Below, piece by piece: positions 1-9,928 of a stretch of 64,000 nt of DNA. Source of the stretch: Rhabdophis nuchalis (taxonomy: Eukaryota > Chordata > Lepidosauria > Squamata > Natricidae); contig CM077647.1 in assembly GCA_039707465.1 (NCBI GenBank), positions 47,270,110-47,334,109 of the forward strand, read 5' to 3'. The notes beneath the pieces were generated by a model. The model had not been told where the DNA came from. It was given only the letters and a program-made list of their open reading frames with translations, and did not search any database. The position numbers were made by a program, and so were the translations under genes. Positions within the stretch are counted from its first letter, which is position 1. Each line of letters opens with the position of its first letter.

Positions 1-410
1 TGAAGTTAAATAAGCATCCACAGAATTCAAGGCAGGTTGGACTGCTTTGTGGAATAAGGATTCTAGGCTGATCCCTCTTTTAACTTCATTTCCAGGTTTC
101 TGCCACTTCTCCAACTCCTGTCTACAATTCCTGTCTACAATTCATTTAGACTTCCCCTTTAAATATGTTCAAGACAAAGAAAGTGTTTGATTTTTGATAG
201 AAATCATTTGAGTCCTGATAAAAGTTTTAGTTCAATAAGCTGATTATTTTCAAATTCTAAGTCAAGGAAATCTTTTAGAACTAGCCATATAGGGTGAATG
301 TACATTGGATCTATGATAAATTAACTTTATTTTTAAAAAGTGATCTTTAGGAAGGCGCAGAAGTATAATGTTCTCTACTGGAAAAATACTTATTGGTAGT
401 TTACTATAAA
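1..410. other. Unannotated AT-rich intergenic DNA
   Basis: No open frame, RNA gene or repeat family is recognised here. The composition is AT-rich and typical of intergenic vertebrate DNA. Confidence 0.5.
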
Positions 411-790
411 CAGGTAGTCCATGACTTACAACCATTCATTTAGCAACAACAGCACTGAAAAAACAGATTTATTACCATTTTTCACTCTGACAGCATCACC
501 ATGGTCATGTGATCAAATTTTGAATGCTTTGACTCACATGTATGAACTTGTCCTGGAGTCACCTGATTACTTCTTGCAACTTTCTGAGAAGTGAAGTCAA
601 TGGAGAAGCCAGATTCATTTCACAAGGGTTTACTGCAGTTATTAAGTTTATTACTAACTTAATAACTGCAGTGATTCACTTAACTATTGCAAGAAAAATA
701 ATAAAATGGGGCAAAACTCATTTAATAACTGTATCACTTACCAACAGAAATTGTGGACTCAATTGTGTTGTAAACTGAGGACCACCTGTA
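411..790 (+). mobile_element. Short MITE-like DNA element, copy 1
   Basis: Starts CAGGTAGTCC and ends GGACCACCTG, an imperfect terminal inverted repeat. At least three other copies occur in the window (13880-14241, 33166-33542, and in reverse 47310-47680), plus a split reverse copy at 15326-16297. Shared internal blocks include a forced-hairpin segment (632-672) and a run resembling TTAACAACTGCAGTGATTCA. There is no coding capacity; the 78-codon frame inside is chance. Target duplication is not clear; TA at the right end of several copies suggests a TA target, but this is inference. Confidence 0.75.
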
Positions 791-1198
791 CCCCAGATTA
801 AGGGAATCAACTCGGGATTCAGTTATGGTAAACTATGTTTTCCCTCCCCTTTGGTAATGAATCTGTCTCCTCCACTTTGGCTTTAATATACAAATGCCAT
901 TAAAGGCATTCAAAAATCAATTTGGCTAAATCTGTAGATCTATGGCAGAGCTGCATTGTGACAGGATTGTCCTCAGGTCCAGTTTGGTTAAAAAGAATTG
1001 AGACCATATAATAGGCCTAGATTACAGAGGAAAACTTTGGGCTGTCCTGTATAACAGAGATATAGTAATGTGCTTATTGAGAGAGGGAATCAGATTTCCC
1101 ATCTAATTTTAGAAAGTTATATTTTGTCCAATAAAAGATAGATGGGCTGGAAAATAATATTTAAAATGTCAGGGAGAATTTTAATCCACAGAAAAGAA
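791..1198. other. Unannotated intergenic DNA
   Basis: Nothing recognised between the MITE and the copia element. Confidence 0.4.
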
Positions 1199-1203
1199 AG
1201 TCT

Positions 1204-1279
1204 TGTTAGGACTACAATCCTAGTATTGGTTTGGCAATATATATATATAAGCCATGATTACAAATGGTCTCTGTTACTT
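1204..1279 (+). repeat. Truncated 5' LTR of the copia element
   Basis: Begins TGTTAGGACTA like the 3' LTR at 7036 and runs through the AT-repeat TATA-like stretch to CTGTTACTT. It then diverges, where the LINE insertion or an associated deletion removed the rest. The segment 1280-1310 is unassigned. Confidence 0.88.
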
Positions 1280-1523
1280 ATTGGTTACAGCATAACACAT
1301 CTGTGGAACAGAGAGGGCAGACGTTATAGGCGGTCGCGCTCTGAGAGCCGGAGAAGCCCCGGGGGTGGTTTTTACCCCAGGAAGATGCCGCCAGCCCTCG
1401 CTTACCATCGTGGAGGGCTGGCTTGACAAGCCGATCCTCCCGTCGTCGCGCCGAGCCGCCCGGAGCTGAAGGGCGAGCTGTTTGGGCGATGGGAGAGCAG
1501 AGAAGATCGGCTCGGCCTGCTCG

Positions 1524-1707
1524 CGGCCCAGAGCGTCCCGGCGCGGCCGGAAGAAGAGAGGCAGGCCGCAAGCCGAGATGTGGATTCATCACGGGCGGCG
1601 AGAAAGGCTCGTCTGCGGCCCAGAGCGTCCCGGCGTGGCCAGAAGGTGAGAGGCAGGCCGCAAGCCGGGACGCGGATTTCACCACGGGCGGCGAGAGGGG
1701 CCCAGGG
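1524..1707 (+). repeat. Two 92-bp tandem repeats in the LINE 5' region
   Basis: CGGCCCAGAGCGTCCCGGCG begins at 1524 and recurs at 1616; the two 92-bp units are similar throughout. Tandem 5' UTR monomers often carry LINE promoter activity in other families; here that is inference. Confidence 0.8.
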
Positions 1708-2442
1708 GTCCAGGCCAGGAGAGCTACCATCGGGCCGCACGGCTAGTGGCAGGTCGTGCGGTCATACCCTGGTTCTGGGCCCGAAACATCCACCCCCCAC
1801 TGGCTAGGACTGCTCCTGAGAGAGGAAGGGTGGATGAAAGTGGAAGGTGGACGAGAGAAGGTGTTGAGGTATGGAATGATGGGAATGCTGAGGAGTTGGA
1901 GGAAGCAGAAGGGATGGAGGAGGAGAAGGCGAAAGAGAGAGATGGAGAGGAAGAGAGACTGATGTAGATGGATGGTGAGAGATGGACGGAGATGGCGAGG
2001 AGCTGGAGGCGATGGAAAGAAAGAGCTGATGATGGAGGATGGAGTTGGCAGAAGAAGGAGAAGGTTGGAGATGGAGTATTGGCTGGTTGAAAGTGGCATG
2101 TTTGGCGGAGCAGCCTGGCATGCAACATCTGCAGCCAGTTGGGGAAAGATGGATTTGGCCGAGGACGTTTCAGGACATCTTGGAGTGAGTGCCCGGGACT
2201 GGTGGAGGCTGGCTGGCTGATAATATCTGGGCCATTAGAGGGCTGTTACGAACTAAGCCCCTTGGTCGGAAGGACAGATGGATGGGGCCTGTAATGGGAT
2301 TGGACTTGACCCCCCCATCCATAAGACTCTGGACTCTGACTTTACCCCCCCCCCCCCATCCTGAAGAACATCCTGCACTCAGCCACTTATTTCGGACTTG
2401 TGTTTTTGCCTTCCTGGTTTGGAACCACCCTGAGGTTTTATC

Positions 2443-5400
2443 GTGTACTCTAGGCGCGACCTCCTTGGCCTGCGGGAGTCTCCCCTCTCGCAGGCCTGGC
2501 CCTCCTGTCTATCACGGGCCCACCTCGAGGACGGATTGATTATTCCTGAGAGGTGGGCGAAGCGCAGGTTGAGGGGTTTTTTAGGGAGGTTTTTAATGCG
2601 GGTTTTAGGGGGTTCCAGGGTGGAGGAGGGAGGGTATGTACAGTTAGAGAGAGAGGGCCAGGCCAACAGGCGACGGAGGGAAGCGGAAGAATCCGTGAGG
2701 GGGGGAGAAACACGAGTCGTTCCTGCGGAGGGCACTTCCATTCAGAAGGTCGTGGGGAGAGGCAGGTCCGAGGGGAGGCAAGTTCCATCCTCCCGGTTGG
2801 GGACATGTAGCCGTTGGTTGCAAACGGTCAGGTGTCACAACCCCCGCAGGCTAGGTGGTCAGGGAATACAGAGCCAGGACCTGAGGCTGATGTTTTGTAA
2901 CGCCAGGTCCATTGTCAACAAAGCCCCCCTCATCCATGACCTTGTGTCAGAGGGGGAGCCGGACCTGGCTGGAATAGCGGAGACCTGGCTGGGCCACGAG
3001 GGTGGACTCCCCCTCGTTGAAATGTGCCCACCAGGCTACCGCGCTTTTCATCAGCCCCGGGCCCTAGGTAGGGGTGGTGGGGTGGCGGTCATAATAAAGG
3101 AAGATCTTGAGCCGAGAGAGACCATTGTGCCACAGACCACCGGTTGTGAGTCCCTCTGCGTGAAGTGGGGCCTAGGGAGGCAGTTGGGCTTGCTGGTTGT
3201 ATACCTGGCTCCCCGCTATATAGCAGCAGCCCTGCCCGAGCTCCTGGAGGTGATCGCTACGGTGGCAGTTGAGACCCCCAGACTTTTGGTCATGGGGGAC
3301 TTTAATCTGCCATCGGTGGGCGAATCATCCGTGGCAGCTCGGGAGTTCATGGCTTCCATGACGGCCATGGACCTGACCCAATTAATTCAAGGCCCCACCC
3401 ACGAGGGTGGACATACACCGGATCTCATCTTTGTCTCTGGCCAATGGAAGAGTGATCTGGGTATAGGGGATATAGTCATCACGCCCTTGTCATGGTCAGA
3501 CCACTCACTTCTCCGGCTCGATTTTCCGACCGCTACTCCCCTCCGCGGGGAGGCGGAACCAGAGCCATCGATCTGATTTCGCCCCAGGCGCCTTATGGAC
3601 CCGGATGGGTTCCAGACGGCGCTTGGGCCACTTCCTGTACCCCTGACCCGCGCCCCGATGGAGGACCTCGTGGCCGCATGGAACACTGCGACCACGGGGG
3701 CCTTGGATCAGGTCGCGCCCTTGCGGCCTCTCTTGCGGCGGCGAGTCGCCCCGGCTCCTTGGTTTACCGAGGAGCTGAGGGGGATGAAACGCCACAAGAG
3801 ATGCCTAGAGAGAAGATGGAGGTCTACCCGTTCTGAATCTGACCGGACACAAGTAAGAGCCCAGTTACGGACTTACATTGTGGCGCTGAGAGTGGCCAAA
3901 CGTCATCATTGTGCCACTCTCATAGCATCCGCAGAAAACCGCCCTGCCGCCCTGTTTAGGGTGACCCGCTCCCTCCTTCAACAGAGGGTGCGGAAAGCCC
4001 CGCTACAGGGCAGAGCAGAGGAATTTGTGACTTTTCTGCAGGAGAAAATCGCTCAGATACAGAACGAGTTAGCCCCCATTGATGGCCCAGTGGGATGCCA
4101 CGAGACAGATCTTGTTTGGGAGGAGTTTGACTCCGTTACTTCCGAGGATATGGACAGGCTACGTGGGCGACTGCGAGCCACCACATGTTTATTGGACCCG
4201 TGTCCCTCCTGGCTTGTACTGGCATCCTGGGAGGTGACACGAGGCTGGCTCCAAGAGGTTGTCAACGCATCCTTAAGTGAGGGTTCCTTGCCTGCTTCCC
4301 TAAAAGAGGCTATGGTGAGGCCCCTCCTTAAGAAGCCCTCTCTGGACCCAGCTTTATTAAACAACTATCGTCCAGTCTCCAACCTTCCCTTTTTGGCGAA
4401 GGTTGTTGAGAGTGTGGTGGCACAACAGTTTCCCCGTCACCTGGAGGAAGTTGATTATCTAGACTCGCGCCAGTCCGGCTTTCGGCCCGGGCATAGCACT
4501 GAGACGGCATTGGTCGCGTTGGTAGATGATCTCTGGAGGGCCAGAGATGGGGGTTGTTTCTCCATCCTGGTCCTATTAGACCTCTCGGCGGCTTTTGATA
4601 CCATCGACCATGGTATCCTATTGCATCGGCTGGGGGGGTTGGGGGTGGGAGGCACCGTTTTACGGTGGTTCTCCTCCTACCTCTCTGGCCGATCGCAATT
4701 TGTGTTGACAGGAGAGCAGAGGTCGACCTCGAGACCCCTCACATGTGGGGTGCCTCAGGGGTCGGTCCTCTCGCCTCTCCTGTTCAACACATATATGAAG
4801 CCGCTGGGTGAGATCATCCGTGGTTTTGGGGTAGAGTACCACCTGTACGCTGATGATACACAGCTGTACATTTCTACCCCAAACCACCCCAACGATGCCG
4901 TAGCAGTGATGTGCCAGTGCCTGGAAGCCGTGCGGATCTGGATGGGAAGTAACGGACTCAGGCTCAACCCGACCAAGACCAAGTGGCTGTGGTTTCCGGC
5001 TGCCCGATTCAACCAGCTGACTCCATCGCTGGCCATAGGGGGCGAACATCTTGCCCCTGTGGATGGGGCGCGCAACTTGGGTGTCCTCCTGGATGCCCGG
5101 CTGTCCATGGAAGATCAAGTGACAGCCGTGGCCAGGAGGGCATTTTACCAGGTTCGCCTGGTTCTCCAGTTTTCCCCCCTATTGGATCGGGACGCCCTTC
5201 GCACAGTCACTCATGCTCTCGTGACATCGCGACTGGATTATTGTAACTCTCTCTACATGGGGCTTCCCTTGAGGTGCACCCGGAGACTTCAGATGGTTCA
5301 GAATGCAGCCGCGCGGGCAATCTTGGGTACCTCCAGATTTGCCCACATAACTCCACTTCTGCGAGAGTTGCACTGGCTGCCTGTCGTCTTCCGGGTGCGC

Positions 5401-5694
5401 TTCAAGGTATTAGTCATCATTTTTAAAGCACTCCATGGCTCGGGACCTAGCTATCTGCGGGATCGGATCCTGCCTCATACTTCCTCACGGCCGATTCGCT
5501 CCCACAGAGAGGGACTTCTCCGGGTGCCGTCCACTAGACTCTGTCAGCGGGCGATGCCCAGGGGAAGGGCTCTCTCTGTGGCGGGCCCAGCCCTCTGGAA
5601 CGACCTTCCCCCCGACATCAGAACAACCACGGACTTCCGTTCCTTCCGTCTGAAACTAAAAACTCATCTTTTCCGTTTGGCCAGCCTTGGGTAG
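2443..5694 (+). pseudogene. LINE ORF2: AP endonuclease and reverse transcriptase, one in-frame stop
   Basis: The frame is open from 2443 to 5694 apart from one TGA at 3574-3576, at a position where two other copies in the window encode tryptophan (context I-W-F-R-P). The endonuclease part shows NARS near the start, an E-T-W-L motif, GDFNLPS and SDHSLL. The reverse transcriptase part shows [24 protein letters not shown] and the catalytic YADD at 4846-4857. A conserved C-terminal region ends at 5694. No frameshift was seen, so this is the best preserved LINE in the window. It would nick target DNA and copy its own RNA if intact. Confidence 0.9.
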
Positions 5695-5871
5695 CCTCTC
5701 TCTACAGGGTTTAGCTGTTTTAATTGAGTATTTTAGCAGGTTAAGGGGATTTTAGCACAGGCCCAGATTTAATTTGTTTTTAATTGTATTTGTATATTTA
5801 TTGTATTGTGGTTTTAGTTTTCCCTGTGCACCGCTCCGAGTCCCTACGGGGAGAGGAGCGGTCTATAAATT

Positions 5872-5874
<3 letters not shown>

Positions 5875-5952
<78 letters not shown>
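5875..5952 (+). repeat. ATC/ATT microsatellite tail of the LINE
   Basis: About 17 ATC units are followed by ATT units directly after the LINE 3' terminus. The poly-His and poly-Tyr frames over it are artefacts. Confidence 0.95.
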
Positions 5953-5953
<1 letters not shown>

Positions 5954-6300
5954 AGGCTATGGTTAGAACAATGTTGGCTGATGCAGGATTGCCTGAAGCA
6001 CTGTGGGGTGAAGCAATGATGTGTGGGAACCATATTTTAAACAATGTAGTTAACAGAACTGGTGAATTGCCATTCACTAGGTGGCATGGCAAGAAACCTG
6101 ACCTCAGCTACCTACACACATTTGGAGCTCCCTTGTGGGTACATATTCCCTCACAGGTGAGACATAAAGGGCAACATAGAGCTCAACAACTAATTTTTGT
6201 TGACTATAACTCTAACCACAGATCATATAGATTCTGGCAAAAAGGCTCAACAAAGGTTGTTAGTAGTGCGAATGCCAAGTTTATGGACAATATTGGATGA
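5953..6300 (+). pseudogene. Copia integrase C-terminal fragment
   Basis: The frame reads MVRTMLADAGLPEALWGEA, then a KKPDLSYLHTFG segment and an IFVDYNS-like segment. This is the end of the copia integrase catalytic domain and its GKR-type C-terminal region. The N-terminal zinc-binding domain and the catalytic D,D part are absent, cut off by the LINE. The frame stops at 6298-6300. Confidence 0.88.
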
Positions 6301-6559
6301 AATAGAGTAGAAACAAACAACGAGGTGATCATTGAAACCCATCTAAAACCTAAGGATGAGGCAGAGAAACCAGCATTTCATAATAAGGAAGAGGGGTCTA
6401 CTCAGGAGGAGGACGTAATAGAACAGGAACTAGTTAAAATAGAAAGTCCATCAATAAGTCCTGAGTTACCAAGACGGTCAACACAGTAATTAGGCCACCT
6501 GATAGGTATCAGGCAACTATGGCTTATTAGGTGAACAAAGTTCCTGCAACGTATCATGC

Positions 6560-7006
6560 TGATGCGAGTTTTGCAACAGATGTAAACACAAGAAAGTCAA
6601 CGTCTGGAGTTGCTGCAATCTTAAGCGAAGCACTGATTGGTTGGCGATCTATTAGGCAGAAACATCTTTGTCTACTATGGAAGTAGAAATTTCTTGTTTA
6701 TCCTTATTATGTACTGATTTAATACGCTATCAACAGTTGTTAATGGATTTGGAAATAGATGTAAATGATCCTATAACTGATTACGAAGACAATCAAGCAG
6801 TTATTCAAATGGCTACAAATTTTGCAGTCAAAACAAGAACTAAACATACAGATCTTCAATATTTAAATGTACTGGAATGTATTAAAAGTAAAATGGTAGA
6901 GCTAGAGTACTGTATATCAGAGAACAATATAGCTGACCATTTTACGAAGGCTCAGTGTGCTATCAAACACAAGGAATGTTATGATAACTATGGACTGAAA
7001 GTGTAA
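6560..7006 (+). pseudogene. Copia RNase H fragment
   Basis: Reads HADASFATDVNTRKSTSG in one frame, then from 6668 continues in another frame with TMEVEISCL, YEDNQAVIQMA and RTKHTDLQYL. This order matches copia RNase H, with a frameshift near 6660. The catalytic Asp of YEDNQ and the H-D pair are visible. Directly upstream a copia-like linker (RPPDRYQ, about 6490) ends abruptly, so the reverse transcriptase domain has been deleted between about 6530 and 6560. Confidence 0.88.
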
Positions 7007-7035
7007 ATATATATTGGCCTACCCAAAGGGGAGAA

Positions 7036-7466
7036 TGTTAGGACTATAATCCTAGTATTGGGTTGCAATATATATATATAAGCCATGATTACAAATGGTC
7101 TCTGTTACTTTAATGCTACAGTGGAATGTAATTGGCTGCTGTAATTAACTCAGCAATAAGAGGAAGCCAGGAGCACTGTTAGTTTGCTGCCTTTGAACTG
7201 GAGATACTGTGGTGTCGGATTAGATCAGCAGAACACGGAAGAATCGTGGATTGCAACTGTAAACTGTTTTTGAGTTAAAGACTGTATTTGATTCAAGACT
7301 TACTATCACTGCTTGTGAAGAAGTAGTTTATTTTTCCATCACAAATAAAGCTACTTGTTTTTTTACTATCAGTGTCTGGGCTCTATTGGTGTGTCTTCTA
7401 GCAACGTTTCTCTAGCTGCAATTCCATTGCACAACTTTCTGTCTCCTAAAGGAAATATCCCCAACA
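7036..7466 (+). repeat. 3' LTR of the copia element (431 bp)
   Basis: Begins TGTTAGG and ends CCCCAACA, so the termini are TGTT...AACA. It holds a TATA-like AT run near 7068 and an AATAAA near 7345. It is preceded by a polypurine tract and followed by the target duplication AGTCT. Confidence 0.92.
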
Positions 7467-7471
7467 AGTCT

Positions 7472-9114
7472 GGTACAAAAAAATCAGATGGTAAACTAAC
7501 CAAGAACTTATTGGTAGCAGTGAACTGGTACTTTTTTAAAAACTACTTTTTATCTCCCAGATGAACATCTTTTTTGAGTTTGCCATGTATTTTTGGTTTG
7601 CAAATCATTGGAGTCACAAAGAAATCTAGCATAAGTATGCCTCATTAAGTATCATTATAATTGTTGGACTATATTAATTAGTTCAAGGACTAATATTTAG
7701 CACATGGATATTAATCCTTGAACACAATTGTTGATATCCACCTAATAGTAAATCAGGGCTCTCCATCTGTTTACACCTGCTTAAGTAGGAATGTCTGTCA
7801 TGAAGTAAAAGTGCTGTTTTACCATGCATCCAGTTTAAGAAAACAAAGCAAGACCCTCATACACTTAGAGGTTGCTGGAAGAGTTTTATAAAGTGTGGTC
7901 AGAATGCAGCCAATTATGACCAATAATTTAAGATATATAATCCAATAATTATTTTTCTAGTGGCTGTTATATAGATGTGTATTTTGTATGTATGTTAAAG
8001 TTAAATGTATAATTTATTACTGGGAGATTTGGAATTCATAAAAAGTAAAAACACAAAGGGAAATTAAAATATGTGAGGAATTGAATGTAATTGCAATGCA
8101 GAAGAACATTATTTTAAGTTTCGTGACATATTTTGATTTCTCCTTCATATTAAGAGAAGTCTAGAGGTTTAGAGGTTATTCTGAGCCGGCCAGTATTGTT
8201 TTTCACTCTTGCTTGTTGTACCAAGAAGGGAGGAGAGAATCTTCAAAATTTCAGCTTTTCCTTTAAGACTCACTTTTTTTTTATTCCAATGCTAGCCATA
8301 TCATAGTAGCCAGTCAAGGCCATGAAGTTCTGACCTTGGTTTTGATTTGAGGGGAAAAAAACAGGGCAGGGTAGTTAATTGTTGGAAGCTTTCACTCAGA
8401 ACCTACAGCTGGAGACAGTGAACAGTCTTCTCTTAGAGTACCTCTGGTGTTAAGGAGCTCCTGGCAGCTTGTAAGAGATTGAAATTCTACCTTTATTGGT
8501 ATGTATACTTTTCATGTTATGCTTTGAAATCTGTATTCTTAATAATAAGGCTTAAAATCCCTTTATTTACTGGAGTTTTTAACATCTTTGGATCCAAATT
8601 AATAAAGTCCCTGGGCACTTAATAACTGCTCTGAAATTTAGTGAAACATTGAGCTTCATTCTCCAAGTTCAGATGAAGCAAAATTACAAGGTAAGGCAAA
8701 TTAGTCAACCTAAGTTATGAGGTATAGGTTTTAGCATATAATTTGTTTAAATGAATGTTGTTAGCATGTTAAGTCTTTGTATTTCCAAACTAAGAAATAG
8801 CTCTAGAGATTAAAAAGATGGCACATTAATCAAAAATGCCTTTAAAATGCTTTCTAAAGTTCTTTTCTAGTTATAGAAATTATTTTAACCAGTTCAAACC
8901 TGTTGCTAGCAAATTGTAATCTTATTACATTTTTGTGCCATCCAACTTATTCTAACAAAAAAGTACCAAATAAACTTTGGTAGGTTAAGAAATCCAGGTA
9001 ACATCATAAGACTAAGTTTTGAATGTATTACTATCACTGCCAATTTTTGTGTGTGTGTAAAAGTTTTTGCCCACCAATTGATTGCATCAGCCGTTCTGCC
9101 CCCCCCCCCCAATA
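7472..9114. other. Unannotated intergenic DNA upstream of SP4
   Basis: No gene or recognisable element. AT-rich sequence with only short chance open frames and a poly-C run just before 9110. Confidence 0.4.
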
Positions 9115-9122
9115 GTTTAGGT

Positions 9123-9928
9123 CAGTGATGGTGAACCTTTTTTGGCTTGCGTGCCATAAGTGGAGGGAGTGCAGGGGGGTTCGTGTGCAAGCATGCCATA
9201 CTCATAATGCAATGCCCGACACCCGCCCCCCAGACATGCCCCCCCCCATTTTTTGCTTGCTCTTATCGCTCTCCCCAGGCTCGAGGCTTTATAGGAGCCT
9301 GGGGAGGGCAAAAACAGCCTCCTCCCCCCTGGAGGCCCTCCAGAGGCTTCAGCGACCTTCAGGAGGCTTCCCTGAAGCCTCCGGACCACTCAAAATGATG
9401 CTCCAAGCAAATCAGATGTCACTTCCGGTTTTGGAGGTGTATCATTTTGAGTGCTCCAGAGGCTTCAAAGAAGCCTCCTGAAGGTTGCTGAAGCCTCCAG
9501 AGGGACTCCAGAGGGCCTGGGAAGCCTCCGGAGCACTCAAAATGACGCGCCGCCAAAACCGGAAGAGACGTCCAATTTGCTTGGAGTGTTATTTTGAATG
9601 GTCCGGAGGCTTAAGGGAAGCCTCCTGAAGCTTCCAGACCACTCAAAATGACGCTCCAAGCAAATCGTACGTCATTTCCGGTTTCGGCAGTGCATCATTT
9701 TGACCACTCCGGAGGCTTTAGGGAAGTTCATGAAGCCTCCAGAGGGCCTCCGGTGGGGGCGGCTGTTTTCGCCCTCCTCAGGCTCCTATAAAGCTCCTGG
9801 AGCCTGGGGTGGGTGAAAAAAGCATGCAAAATAGGGCGAATTCAGCTGACAGGCCATAGCATTGCATGCCCTGACAAATAGCTCTGCATGCCACCTGCGG
9901 CACGCGTGCCATAGGTTCGCCAACACTG
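9123..9928. mobile_element. Non-autonomous hAT element, 806 bp
   Basis: Termini are CAGTGATGGTGAACC and, in reverse complement, CAGTGTTGGCGAACC. Both ends are flanked by the perfect 8-bp duplication GTTTAGGT (9115-9122 and 9929-9936), diagnostic of hAT transposition. The interior is built of repeated blocks around GAAGCCTCC and CACTCAAAATGA in both orientations. No transposase frame is present. Related ends occur at 58212-58285 and from 62991. Confidence 0.93.

Larger units (their letters stand above)
1311..5952 (+). mobile_element. Near full-length CR1/L2-group LINE
   Basis: Contains a GC-rich 5' region of about 1.1 kb with two 92-bp tandem repeats, one long ORF2 (endonuclease plus reverse transcriptase), a short 3' UTR ending in the family terminus (GCACCGCTCCGAGTCCC) and a simple-repeat tail of ATC then ATT units (5875-5952). 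The same 3' terminus recurs in six other copies in the window. The RT style ([20 protein letters not shown]) is that of the L2/CR1 group. It interrupts the copia integrase. The exact 5' boundary is uncertain. Confidence 0.88.
1204..7466 (+). mobile_element. Ty1/copia LTR retrotransposon relic with a nested LINE
   Basis: The 3' LTR is intact (7036-7466). The first 76 bases of a 5' LTR survive at 1204-1279 and match it closely (about three differences). Both ends carry the same flanking 5-mer AGTCT (1199-1203 and 7467-7471), so this is one insertion with a preserved target duplication. A polypurine tract (AAAGGGGAGAA, just before TGTTAGG) precedes the 3' LTR, as in copia elements. Between them lie the end of an integrase (5953-6300) and an RNase H (about 6560-7006). 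Most of the 5' LTR, gag, protease, the integrase core and the reverse transcriptase are missing. A CR1/L2-group LINE (about 1311-5952) sits in the gap. The element cannot be autonomous. Confidence 0.9.

Noticed and set aside
1278..2220. Several GC-rich frames before ORF2 that might be LINE ORF1
   Set aside because: They overlap on both strands, lack coiled-coil, zinc-knuckle or RRM features and fall on tandem repeats; treated as LINE 5' region.
5774..6092. Poly-His/Tyr and poly-Asp/Asn frames
   Set aside because: ATC/ATT microsatellite tail of the LINE.
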